A stretch of DNA of 64,000 nt from Cryptomeria japonica. Its lineage: Eukaryota > Streptophyta > Pinopsida > Cupressales > Cupressaceae. Made by a program: the position numbers and the translations under genes. The first letter of the stretch is position 1. Every line of letters starts with the position of its first letter. The stretch covers positions 446,380,538-446,444,537 of the forward strand of contig NC_081413.1 of NCBI RefSeq assembly GCF_030272615.1, in the 5' to 3' direction. Positions 1 through 11,808 of the stretch are shown here, piece after piece. The notes beneath the pieces were generated by a model. It was not told the DNA's origin and did not search any database. It saw nothing but the letters and a program-made list of their open reading frames with translations.

Positions 1-2480
1 TAATTCCTTTTTTGATTTGTTTCCTTTTTTGAAGATTTGTGCTCATAATTTCCAATTCCTCTTTCTTGATTTGTTTCCTTTTTTGAGGATTTATGGCAAT
101 TTTTATTTATTTTTCAAATTAATTCCTCTTTTGGATGATTTAATGGAAAATTGATTTATTTAATGAAATATGCAAAAGATATTTAATTCAAATAAATAAG
201 ATAATTGGTTAAAATGATTTACTTGGAATAATTTAATTAATTAAATAAATATTTAATTAATATTGAGTGATTAATTTTTCCATGTGACATTGATGATTTT
301 AGAAATTAAATGTGTGCTCAAGATTTATTTAATTGCCTTTGGTTAGGACCTTTGTGACATTGTCAAGATTAGGGGCTCATGGTTTAGCTGACAATTTGTA
401 GGGTATTACACAAGGATACCAATAGGGGAATGTTTCACCATATGTCATCATCAATGTTATCTTGGTAGTCTCTCTAGACCCCAACACCATGTGACACCCA
501 TGCAAAACCAACTCAACCTTTTTTGAAGACGAGGGACTACAATGACACCAACAAGGCATTCCTAATCTCATCCTGAGTCTAAACTAGCACTCAAGGTCAT
601 GAGTGGGGCACCATAATTATCATGTTAATGTGAAATCTACCCAACCCTTAAATGAAATTCATTAATTTTATCACTTATTTAACCACTAAATCCTAATGAG
701 ATCCCCTACGAACCACTTACAGGCCCCAACACTCTTTGGAATCCACTCCCCCTAACATGATTCTACATCTAGGGATAAATACAATTCATTAATCACCATA
801 GATATCTCAAAATCATCCAGTAATGTACAATCAAATTGCTTCCCATACAATAATCTGAACCAATATAATAATTTGTTTCTCCAAACATAATTTTTCAATA
901 AGATATATTAAGAATACCAAATAAATCCTCTAAAACCTATTAAAGAATTTTGGAAGACCGTCATAAGGAAACACAGATCCATAAATAAGTCTTTGGTCTG
1001 ACTTAGATTGGCACAAATCCCAAAAAGTAGTTCAAAAATTAAAAAAGATGATTTTAGCATATTTAAACTCTATTTTAGCACTTTCTCAAAATATTTTAGC
1101 ACATATAATAACTTTTGTAGTGAATTTACAAACTCTTTTAGTGCATCTATTCAAAATAATGCATATAAAATATAGAGTGGCACATATGTGGTATACTATG
1201 GTGCATTTGGCACACAAAATAGCGCATATGTCAAATTAAGTAGCGCTTTTACCTTCTAGTGTAGCACATAGGATAGATAAGCAAAATATGACACAAAAAA
1301 AATAGGAAATTAAGTTTATAACAAATTTACAAAATTCAAACAAAGCTCGGTGAAACCAAATCAACCTAGAAAGAAACATTTTTAACTCAGAATCAAGAAT
1401 AAAAGATGTAAATATTGGAAAAATTTCTATCGAAAAAATTTTCATAGAAAGACTCAGAACTAAAATTCTCATATACAAAATGCAAAAAATGGAAAAATAG
1501 CACATAATTCTTTATACAAGCATGGGAGTTTTACACCAATAAATTAAACACAATAAGAAACCAAAATACCCATATATATATATATAGTAATTAAAATTCT
1601 AGTTTCAATAATATTAATAACAATAATAAATGTTTTTCTTCCCATAATCCTGAAAGACACAAAGTAGACAATCTTTCTTGCTCGAAAATCAAAGTTATAA
1701 AATTAAATACAAAGATAAGAAAAACTCCAACCTATAATAAGAAGAAAGGACAAATTCTAAAGAAAGCTTAAGCACAACCACAATCCAGAAAATGCCAATG
1801 CAATTTACAACAACAATGAAAATTTCCAAATGCAATTCCACGAATGAACAGTCCCACACAAAGATTCTTCAAAAGTTCGAAAGCAAATCTTCTCCCGAAT
1901 AACCCCAAAATCCAAAATATTTCTCCTAAAAATAATGTCATAGCCTTCTCAAAATTTCAGCCCGAAACAGTAACAATGCAAAACTCTAAAAATTCTCCAA
2001 AAATTCCTAATTAAAACATATGGAAAAATCCTAAAATAATATTGCTTCGTGCACAAAAGCTTAATAAGAAAGTTCAATGACAAGCATTAAACTCGCTCTA
2101 CTTCCACCTTCTAAAACAAGGAGAAAATAATTAAAAGTAATAATTACTAAATTAAACTATCAATTAGCCAATAAAGCAAATAAAATGAAAGAATAATTAA
2201 CAATTAAACTCCTAATTAAATATAAAATCTTTAAATAAAATAATCAATTAATAATATTAAACACAATAAATATTATTAACTCGTTCCTAATATTATTTAT
2301 TAATTACACATTGAAGCTTATAACATTATTAATTAATTAGTAACCATAACTTAATAAAATCAACCCAACATAATAATTAAATAAAATACCATGTAACTGA
2401 AATACTAGAGCTAACAAGGTATAAATTGGGCCTAGAATTTGACCAGACAATATATCATTTTCCGATCAACTTGCCATTGG
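1..2480. other. AT-rich non-coding DNA, LTR-like
   Basis: No supported gene. The first 85 bases hold a short direct repeat (a gatttgtttcctttttt core at about 13 and 70). Around 2100-2400 the sequence is dominated by AATTAATTAA-type tracts, much like 62500-62650 at the other end of the window, which suggests decayed gypsy LTR or UTR sequence. Open frames here are short, low in complexity and recall no protein family. A (TA)n microsatellite lies at 1572-1587. Confidence 0.5.
1040..1275 (+). repeat. Degenerate TTTTAGCAC(AT) short repeats
   Basis: The motif TTTTAGCAC/TTTAGTGCAT, with later variants TAGCGCATAT and TAGCGCTTTT, recurs roughly every 20-45 bases about ten times. It looks like a decayed minisatellite in non-coding retrotransposon sequence. 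The 63-aa frame across it is explained by the repeat and is not called as a gene. Confidence 0.45.
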
Positions 2481-2959
2481 GATTAGAGGCACATGTTGGG
2501 AGTGCCAAAATTCACTGTGTTTTGTGTCTTTTTGTGTCCTCAGAAGTCTTGGGTTTAGGGTTTAGTAGCCATGGTGGGAGGCTTTAGGAATTGCCTTTTA
2601 AAAAAATCCTCTGCCTTGTTATGTTTTCTCATTGATCGATCACAGCAGGTCACAAGACTTTAAGTTATTTCCAAAGGGTTCTACATCATAGAATTATCAG
2701 TGTCGTGTTCTAACCCATGGTATTTAGTCAGTTTCTATGTCCGACATTTTAAGAAATTTTCCATAAGTCCCTTGTTACAGCTTTAAGTCTTATGTTTAAG
2801 CCCCTAGTAGCCCTAGGAGTCATGGTCCCCTCACACTTCAATAGTGAACATGTGCTTTAAAAATTTCTCAAGTGTTACCTGTATGTATTTAGGGACCACG
2901 AGACAACATGGTCTTAGTTTGGAGCTGTAAATTATTACCTCGCATGCTCCATTTCATAG
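2481..2959. other. Non-coding, no feature recognised
   Basis: No coding signal. The sequence around 2513 (TGTTGGGAGTGCC) starts like a plant LTR, but no partner LTR or target duplication was found. About two telomere-like TTTAGGG units occur near 2550 and are too few to matter. Confidence 0.4.
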
Positions 2960-3995
2960 GTGTTCAAGGCATGCGAGATAATGGGAGGTTCACCAAGCTA
3001 AAGAAGATCTCACCCCATAGTAGTAAACCAAGTGAAAATTTGACTTGTGGGGTGGCGAGATTATGGTGTCTATTGATCCTACTACCTCGCGCAATGTAGT
3101 AGAAATTAATAAAGTAAGACACTCAAAACCTAGAAGGAACAAGAGGAAGCACATCAGGACAATGGGGTGCATGATTCAATGAAGGAATTCCCATCTTACA
3201 TGGGTTTGAAAAGAAAGAAAGAAATTTGTGGGTTAGCGAGAGGTGAATCTTGCACATCAAAAATTGGGAGCAAAGAATGTCATGGGATAGTGGGTATGAA
3301 GGAGGAACTTTTCCTTGCTATCCCACATAAATCAAGAAGAAAACATTATGTTGGTAAAGCATGGCAAAGTAGCTAAAGAAAACAACCCTGCAGGCTAGTG
3401 GGTGGAATTTAGGGGAGGAAGAAAGTTTACCATGAATAACAAAAGGGCCATACAAGGTGCATTGTAGGATAGCCGGATAGGTATAGAGTAAATACCTCGC
3501 TACCCCATTGGATAATAGTGGTAGGAAGTTTTGCATATAGGCTAGCGAGAACAAAGGAGAGAGTAGACACCTGCCATCCCACATGAAGAAGAGCAAGAGA
3601 AAAGAAAAGATTTAATAGAGGAATGTGATAAGGAAAAGGAAAATTTTGCATGAGTGCTGGAGATATTTGTAACATAAGGGTAAGGCTACCACGCAAGGTT
3701 AGAAGAAACTAGTGGAGATAGATGTAGGTTAGTGGGAAAAGTATGCAATTCCTTCCTACTATCCTATGACCAAAATACAAAGAGAAAATCATTATGTAGG
3801 GCAATGAGAGAATGAAAGCAATAGAGCCCCGCTATCCCACAACTCAAAGAGTGATAGGACAAAGACATTGTGGGATGGCAATAGAAGAAGGGATAAAGGG
3901 ATACAACTATCCTGCATACTACAGAGCGATAGGATAAAGACCTTGCAGGATGAAGATTAAGAAAGAGATGACAGAACCCCACTATCCCGTAAAGG
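2960..3995. repeat. Alternating inverted-repeat array
   Basis: A degenerate 15-18-base motif, approximately ACCCCGCTATCCCAC, occurs about 20 times in alternating orientation. Forward-type copies are near 3313, 3493, 3567, 3751, 3826, 3904 and 3975. Reverse-type copies (GTGGGATAGCGGGG-like) are near 3045, 3225, 3279, 3387, 3461, 3532, 3723, 3866 and 3941. At the right end neighbours are 34-42 bases apart, giving a period of about 75 bases and consecutive potential hairpins. Short open frames on both strands are by-products of the array. Confidence 0.7.
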
Positions 3996-4502
3996 GCCGA
4001 TTTCAAGGGAAGACATGGTTTCATTAAAATTGAAACTTTATGAAATCAGTCTAATATCAAAGAGGTGAGGAGTAAATCGAAGGATTCCATGTAAGTAGTC
4101 AAAGAAGTCAAATCATGATCTCAATCGTCCATTTCAAAATCAACGATGGAGTTTGAATATTGAGCCACCAACCGGTCGAGGCATGCATGTATGGAATAAT
4201 AGCGGTCCTTTTATGAGAAATAAAAGAAAAATTTGAAGCATCATTATTCACCTTATGATTTCAAAGTGATCCCAGAGTGAATTCTAAACATCCAGAGGTG
4301 ACCAGAAGAAGCTTTGAGCCAGAATTGCAATAAACAACAAAAAAACTAGTAGGTTAAGTCCAATCTTGCTTTGTGTTTTAGTACTAAAATTGAAAATATT
4401 GTGGGGATTTTTAATAAGGAATTTGCATAGTTATGCCCTAGGAGTAAGGGAAGGGTTATTTTCTTTTTGAATTGCATAGCTCCTATTAGTTTGAGACCAA
4501 AA

Positions 4503-7054
4503 ATGGCCACCATCGTCAAGGATTTTGCTACCCCAACTACTGAAACATCTTCCAAAGAAGGAGCAAGCTTTGCTCAGCCATAAATTACCCACATAGTCCC
4601 ACTTATTGTTATCCCACCTATGACTAAAACAAGGCCATCCAATGTTGCCAACACTCTGCTAACCTCTCCTAACACTAAAACAAATGTCCCTCATCCTCCA
4701 AAATATCTTGTAAATCCAAAATGAAAGAGGGCACCCAAGAACATTTCTATAGTCTCCTCAGATAGTGAAAAATATGACGAGCCAAACCCTCCTCCTAAGA
4801 CAAGAAAAGCTACACCCAAAAGGAGAAAGGTTTCCCCAACCAAAAAATCTGTAGAGCCATATACACCAAACCTTCCTTCTATTTAAAACCCTCAAGGTGA
4901 GACATATAATCCATAAGAGGGCACTCCCAAGCTCGAAAGAAAGAGGAATCCAACCAAAAAAGCCACATCTGCAACTACTACACCATCAAAACAAGCCCAT
5001 GTTGTAGAAGGATCCTCCCCTACCCAACAAGAACATACTACAAAGGCTCCATTCACTTTAGTTATAGCCAAGACTATAGAGGAGATTGAGAAATAATTGG
5101 GGAGAAGCTAGAAGAAACAAAGAAAAGGAAGAAGGCGAAAACTAGAAGTCTTAATAAAGACCTATTGGAAATGATCCTTAGATCAAATATGAATGAGTCA
5201 TACCAAAAAGTCTTCATAGACTACAATTCCAATTATAGGGATGCCCACACCACTAACAAGGGTTGGGATATCTTTTTCTACTTTTATGGGAATAGAGATA
5301 AGGTTATTCTTGTCTCCAATCCCTGGAATCTAAATTTGGGGAAGATAGTTGTCCCAAATGTTTTTGTGGAACCTATACTGATTAGGGTGTTTGCAAAGTA
5401 TTACCACCCCTTGAGCATGATAGTCAAGATGGCCAATGGGTGCTATCTACTGGATATGACAAAGGAATCAATAATTCAATGTTTTGAATTAGATAAGATT
5501 GCTCTTAAGAGCATTGACAAACAAACACTGTAGGCAGAGTATGCTTGCAAGAAGAGAGTTATAAGAGAACCAATACTGCCACATTTTTTGAAGAGAATAT
5601 ATAAGGGGAGGCAGAGTTATCTAATGGATGTTGAATCTTTTGGCATATCCCTCTTTGAAGACTATTTTGTAAACATGTAGTATGCCTTATGCCAAATTTT
5701 GGGGGAAGACTACAGATTAACCCAAATCCTCATTGATTATATAATGAATTATATGATTTTGCCACATTTATTTGAGAAAAACTACATGATAGCCTGGTTG
5801 AGGCTAAAAATGAAAAACAAAACCTTAAATTTAGGCATTGTTCTTTGATTTACGATATGATTCTTTTTGAAAATAGGAAAGTGTGGGATGAGGCATTGAA
5901 AATAAAGGAATGTGATCCAAGAATAGGGCAGAAGTGGTCGGTTGAAAAGTGGACACAGATATGGGATAAAGGATCCAAGTATTATGAATATACAAAATTC
6001 TTTGATCATTTTGTAGTAAAAGTTCTTGGGATATTGGGAACAACTCTAACAAGGTTACTAATGCATATCATGGAACTCATTAGAATAAGGAGTGCCAAGG
6101 AAAATAAAATAGAATATCCAGAGGGAGCATTCTCCCACAATTTTGATAGCTTGTTTTTCTATTCACATTGTACACTAATCAAAATTTATGGGTGCCCACA
6201 ACCCCCTCATATCTTGCCCATGATAGTCTCCCCAAGGATCATCTTTATAGAATTTATGTGGCAAATAATATGGATAGACAAGGAGATAGTTAGAATAGAG
6301 AAGAAGGGACAACATCTCCCAAGGATGATCACTTTTGAAGAATCATGTGTGGGAAGTGATTCTCTCAAGAAGGTGCGACAATTTTTGGTAAATAATAACT
6401 GGCTCAAAGTGTGACAAGAATTTTTTTTTGACTTGGAGGGCTACATAAATGAATTGAGAACTCAAAAGATAAAAGTAAGAGGCTATTCCCACCATTTTGA
6501 TGAGTGAGAAGATCTGATTAGAAATGCCAATCCCTCCAAGGAAGTGCAAAAGAGAAAGAAGAGGGAGTACCTCCAAAAGCTGGAAAGGAAGAGAAAAGTA
6601 GAAGACCCCAAGGATTATATAATAATACACAAAATGATTTTCGAGGATGCTATGCAAGATGAGATCTTTTGAAGAAATCATTACCTCATAGCATAAAACA
6701 AAGAAAATAGGGTAGCTGGGAGAGATCCTTGAGGAAATACCTACTTATGATCCTCCTCCCTCTTCAAGGTCAAATGGAAAGGCAATTTTGACTAGAGAAT
6801 CTTCTCAGTTTATCCCTTCACAACACCCTACTCAAGAGGAGTGGCCTGCAACAATTTACACATGGAGAATTGAAAAGGGTAAGGCCAAAATCTCAGATTT
6901 TGGAGATGTAATTGGAACTGAGATTGATACAAATGTGCAGCCCTCTTCTCCTCCCATAGAGACATTCAGAGATGATGAAGTTATTGAAGTCCTTATGGAT
7001 TTAGACCAGAACACCTTTCCTCAAGTTGTCCATGTTGGAATCAATGAACACTAA
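4503..7054 (+). pseudogene. Decayed aORF, orphan plus-strand copy
   Basis: The function is unknown. An ATG at 4503 opens a Pro/Thr/Lys-rich N-terminal stretch (4503-5090) broken by several stops. A globular region follows (about 5130-5700) with NPWNLNLGKIVVPNVFVEP and RVFAKYYHP, then a 189-codon open segment (5845-6414), a Lys/Arg/Glu-rich stretch (6480-6670) and an acidic tail ending at 7054. The order matches the minus-strand aORFs at 7739-8770 and 22663-27352, where INSIWELDVG, GVFM and IAKKYDPFTK occupy the equivalent place. At least six stops and frame changes make it a pseudogene. Its last ~22 bases overlap the start of an LTR at 7033, so the natural end is probably lost. It could be the 3' accessory ORF of a Tat-like element or a decayed host gene family; the repeat context favours the former. 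Confidence 0.55.
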
Positions 7055-7738
7055 GAGGGGGGGGGAATCAGTGTTCTACAATTTATAACTTTCTTTAATT
7101 GATTCTTAAGTCATCAAATGCAAATTAATAAAACTGAACACATACAAGCATAAAACTATAACACCAAAAAATTTACATGGAAATTCAAAAATAAAAAAAC
7201 CACAGTAGAATTGAGACCCACAATATTATAATATTGTGATCAAGAGTGAAATAATATTACAAAGGGGAATGCACATGCATTTAGGAACACTTCTTAGAGC
7301 TCACTACTCAATTACAAAAGAGAGGGCTAAAACCCCCAGAGGACTTATTGTCCTACACATGATTACAAATGATAAATGACTATCTGACATGATGAATAGC
7401 ATCAACAAATTCCAAAATATAGTTTCGATTAAGCATATAAGTTTTCTTTCACTATTATAACACACTGCTTTGTTCTACTCTATTATGTCATATACCGGAG
7501 AAAAAATACAAGGATAACGGATGTGAAACTATGTACCAATGCTCATACAATATTCACACACTCACATTGATCATCAAAATTCTCATATAGATTGCTCTTA
7601 TATATTTGCAACACTTGATTTAGTCACCAACATGTTGGCTTCAAAAAGATGAAACGTGTAACAAGAGGTTGGCTCAATCCAATTACCAATGCTCATACAG
7701 ACCAAAAACATTTGATATTATGCTACAAACAAGTTGAC
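7033..7738 (-). mobile_element. Copia-type LTR fragment
   Basis: Begins TGTTGGAATCAATG and then carries the G-tract block (GAGGGGGGGGGAATCAGTG) that marks the 3' end of the A and B LTRs read on the minus strand. It also shares the internal blocks around 'gacccacaatatt', 'gcacatgca' and 'agagctcactactcaatta' with the LTR of B. The right edge is where the aORF at 7739 begins to match its second copy. No matching target duplication was found (GTCCA on the left, TAGAT on the right), so this may be a truncated LTR or a rearrangement joint. Confidence 0.55.
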
Positions 7739-8770
7739 ATAGATATGGGGTTCCCCTAAAACCATATACTCTGAAAACAGTAGAAACCAGGTACAAGATG
7801 ATATCACCCGAGTTGTGCACAATCTTAATATTTTCAGAAAACTCCTTGGGTCTAAAGAATTCAAGGAGGGTCTTAAGAATTCTAGGGTTCTCTTGGCATA
7901 AAAGGATTCTAAGCCTAAATGCAATGCATCTATCAAATTTCAAATAACTTGCATCCTCCCTGTCCTAGGACAAATCTCTACTCCATAGCTGAATAGGCAT
8001 ATTTTCTCCATCCTTCTCCCTTAATAGGTCCATGTCATTTGCAAAATATTCAGCACCTTTAAACAAGAACATGTGCATCAAAAGGGAGTACCAGCCAAAA
8101 GGTCTATCTACCTTAGCATTATTTATCCTAATTAGGCCTTCATGAATGGAATATGTAAGGTAGGGTGCAAAATAATAGGTCACTACTAAAGATGGGTTCA
8201 AAATTTGCGCCATCATAAACATATAATGGGTTGGCATGGCACTCTCTGCATCTTCCCCAAGAATTTGACATACAGACTAGTATACACCCTTAGCCCTTAA
8301 AGTAAAGAAATTCAATGGGAAAGGCTTCATGGTGCTAGGACCTACCAATGATAATCCTCTTATCTTTGCAAAGAATTCTTTCAACAAGCCACTTTTACAT
8401 TTCTCACAATCTTAGTGATAGGGTCATAATTTTTGGCAATTTGGTTTAACAAATCAATGTCCATGAATACTCCAAGGAAAACAAGCTTTCCAACATCTAA
8501 CTCCCATATACTATTTATAGGGGTAGGTGAATTTCACTGACCAAATCCTACTCTGAACAAACCTAGAACTATCATACCTATCTGAGCATCCCTTAGCCAA
8601 TACCCCTTATCGTACAAATCATCACCAATCCTTAGGGGAGGAGATTTGGACACAAGTTCTTTAATCTTGGTTTCACTATTGGTAGATTGAGCCAGTTGTT
8701 CTAAATAGTCATCACATATAGCCCTTTCTTAATAATCTACCTTTCCCTTGAATTCCCTTTGTGTTTCCAT
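7739..8770 (-). pseudogene. aORF copy H1, truncated
   Basis: Starts with an ATG at 8770 (METQREFKGKVDY) and is homologous along its length to the aORF starting at 27352. Visible shared blocks are INSIWELDVGKLV, IAKNYDPITK, the region around MPTHYMFMMAQILNPSLVV, and FGWYSLLMHMFLFKG. Stops occur early (after KVDY) and frames shift repeatedly. Copy 2 has about 90 extra codons around 26830-26990 that are missing here near 8390, an internal deletion. The reading frame is lost at 7739, where an LTR fragment abuts. The function is unknown. It lies downstream of the C integrase in the same orientation, the usual place for accessory ORFs in plant gypsy elements. Confidence 0.6.
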
Positions 8771-9997
8771 CTTAAAACTATCCTTACTTCAATTGCTATT
8801 CAAAAAACCTCTTTTGAATTTTTAGGCACCAAATAACACCACACAAACAAGAATGCTACACAGACAAGAGTTGCAAAACATATTCGCAGAAAAAACTTAC
8901 TTACTGCCTAAGAAATCACAAACCGCACACCTGTTCTTTGCAAATCTCTTTGAATGCCCATTTGCAATTTTAAATTCTAGAACAATGGCTTTATGAAGGG
9001 ATTATAGTGACACTTGAGCATTGATTACTATCAATAAAGAAACACACTTCTGCAATTAATCCTTTCAAAATTTCAAATTTTGGCTCCAATGGACAAGAAA
9101 GGCTTCTCCTGAGTAATTCTCTTTTAGTCATTGATCCGCCATGAATAAAAGTCAAGCCCTTTCCCATTGCGGTTCAACGACAACCATTAGATCAAGTAGA
9201 ACTAACTCGCCCATTAACCATATTAGCTTTCAAAGTGGGCACATCAATTAATCACTCACCTTCTCTTTGTCGCTGATCTACAAAGGTTAAAGTTCAAGCA
9301 TCTCCTCTTTGTGGTACAACAACAACTGTTGATATTTCTCTAACTTGCTAGCTCTTTAACACACCTGGGCCACCCACTTTTGGTTGGGCCCATAATTCAG
9401 TCATTGATCTGCTATGAATGAAAGTCAAGCACTTTCCCATTGTGGTTTAGTGACAACTCTTGGATTACAAGTCAATCACTCAATCTTTAGGTACCTCAGT
9501 TACTTATCTATGACCACTTCACCATCTGCACTAACCATCTGCCTTAACTGCCTCACATAGCCCGTCGCTAGTGGTTTTTCATTGGGTCACAAAGAATAAA
9601 TGTCACACACTTTCCCATTGCAATGTAGTGACAACAGTTGATTTTAAGAAACTTATCCGACCTTTAAGAACCCTGACAGTCACAAAGGAAAAGACCTAGG
9701 ACCTAGGAAATCTGCGAAATATTTCTAAATTAAGTAAAACCCACCCAAGCCTAGACTTAAAATGGCCCCATTTCAATGATGTGGTGACCATTCCACTTAA
9801 GTGGAAAAAGCAATGAGCAAAAATAAAAGACTTGGGGATATTACAACACAAAGGCTTATCCTTCAAATAGTTTTGAAAATGTAAAAACCCTAAACCCTTA
9901 GAACCAGAAACTCGCAGACAAAAGGTCAAATTTCTGAATTTTGACAAACTTTTAAGGATAAGAGGCAAGAATTCCAACACATTTAAAACACTGATAA
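8771..9997 (-). repeat. Spacer H1 with ~120-180-bp degenerate repeats
   Basis: Non-coding spacer between integrase and aORF of element C. The block TTTCCCATTGYGGTTYARYGACAAC recurs near 9161, 9434 and 9612 with a weaker copy near 9311. Larger units beginning 'cattgatcygcyatgaat' precede at least two of them. The same spacer, with the same repeats, exists at 27353-27745 plus 38852-39687. Both copies end in acactgataa, after which the flanks differ, so this marks a real sequence-unit boundary. Confidence 0.6.
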
Positions 9998-10129
9998 CTA
10001 CGGCTCTGACTAGGGATGGTTGGATGCTAGACCAACACAAGAACTTAGAATCTCCAGAATGCAAACCAAAATAAAACCCTAAAAAAAGAAAATCTAATAT
10101 ATACAGCTCCTACAACTACTGTGCATGGA

Positions 10130-11400
10130 CTAAAACAAGTCAAGAGAAGTAATACTTCAAGAATTGTCCATGCACTAGAAATTCTTATACTTCACCATTC
10201 ATTTTTTGCAAAAAATATGAATCCTTTCCATTAACATCAAAAACAATTGAAGGGCCTATCCATAGTGACTCAAATTTCTTGTGCTTACCCTTTTCCTATC
10301 CTTTAGCATTCCACTGAAGAACCATATCACCAATTTGGAACTTCTTGGTTGTAGCTCTTTTATCAAAAAGATATTTTGATTGCAATTGAATTTTTAGGTT
10401 TCTTCTATGAGCCATAGTTCTCATTTCCTCTAATTCTACCATCTCAACCATTCTATCCTCCATAGGTTCCGATAATTCCAACTCTTTAGCCTACAAGAAC
10501 TTTCATATAGGAAGAAAATTGTTTATAGGTACTCTAGTTTGTATTCCATATACCAATTCAAATGGAGATATACCGATGGATTTCTTTATAGTAATTCTAT
10601 CTGCCCATAAAGCCAACTTGAGCTTTTGATCCCATGATCTTTTGTTTTGTTCAAGAATCTTCTTGATGATGTTCAAGAGACTTTAATTACTAGATTGTGC
10701 TTGGCCATTGCCTTGTGGGTGATATGGTGAGGAGTATGACATAGTAATTCCATAACTAGCACAAAATTCTATGAATTCCTCTGACCTAAAGCACATAGCA
10801 TTATCCATTATCAATTTCACAGGCACACCAAATCGTGTTATTACATTATCCACTAAAAATTCAATGATAATTTTACTAGTTGCTTGTTTAGTAGGTATGG
10901 CCTCAATTCACTTTGTGAAGTAATCTGTACCTACCATGATCCATTTGTGACCTCTACCTGATTTTTCTACTATTTCACCAATAAACTCAATGCCCCATTG
11001 AACAAAAGGGGCTTGAACCATAACAGGGTTAAGTGGTAAAGCTCCTTCATACTTCAATTTAGAAGAGAATTTCTAGCAAGGATCACATTTCTTAACATAT
11101 TAATGGGTATCCCTTAACAAAGTGGGCCAATAATATCCTGCCTTGATTATCTTGCTAGTTGTTGTCTTTGTCAAGTAGTGACCTCCACACACTCCATTAT
11201 GCATCTTTGTCAACATTCTTTTAGCCTGGGAATCATCTAAGCACATCAATAAGGCCTCATCTCTATTTCACCAATATAAGTCCCCTTGAATAAGAACATA
11301 TTTTTGGGACTTCAACTTCAATGTCCTTTTCTGATTATGAGTCACTCCTTCTGGACAAGTTGCATATTATAAAAAATGCACAATTTCTGAATTTTTAGAG
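10130..11400 (-). pseudogene. Gypsy integrase (element C)
   Basis: Would integrate element cDNA into the host genome. In order on the minus strand: a zinc-binding part (MHNGVCGGHY then CDPC), the catalytic core (QWGIEFIGE; KLIMDNAMCF; HPQGNGQAQSSN) and a C-terminal domain with KFQIGDMVLQWNAKG (10481-10296), continuing to about 10130. Two of the three acidic catalytic positions are changed: WGxDF is WGIEF (Asp to Glu, near 10990), and the expected Glu of GNGQAE is Gln (near 10697). Several stops are also present, so it is inactive. It follows RNase H directly, as normal in gypsy pol. Confidence 0.8.
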
Positions 11401-11808
11401 CTACATTTCAATACTAGTGACCATGACCCTCTCAGTTTCAACATTATTGATATCAACAGTGACAAAATTTGATTCAGTCATTAATTTAGCAAGGCCTAAT
11501 CCTCTTACCAATTTTGTGATCTTGATCTCAAGGTCAAACTCTTGTATCCTATTTATCCACCTGCACCTTTTACCAGTAACCTCAGACTGAGATAGAATAT
11601 CCTTGACAGCTACATATGGAACATGAGCAATTATTCTTGCATTTACAAGATAAGGCCTAAATACTTTAATAGCCTTAACTAGAGCATATGCCTTCTTTTC
11701 CATATTTTAAAACTTTAATTCAGCAGCCTGTAAGGATTTACTATAGAAAGCAATTGGATGTTCATACCCTTCATCATCCTTTTGAAGAAAAACTATTGCC
11801 ACCGTATG
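11401..11808 (-). pseudogene. Gypsy RNase H fused to RT (element C)
   Basis: The usual gypsy RNase H that follows RT and degrades RNA in the RNA-DNA hybrid. Visible are VAIVFLQKDDEGYEHPIAF, YSKSLQAAE and EKKAYALVKAIKVFRPYLV, the family's typical Glu-bearing helix. The frame (11703-11401) is open for 100 codons after a stop near the start. This is the second RNase H of the element; the first lies upstream of RT at 13040-13738. Confidence 0.75.

Noticed and set aside
2545-2565. Interstitial telomere repeat
   Set aside because: Only about two TTTAGGG units.
3318-4024. Hydrophobic minus-strand ORFs over the inverted-repeat array
   Set aside because: They follow the repeat period and lack consistent coding signal.
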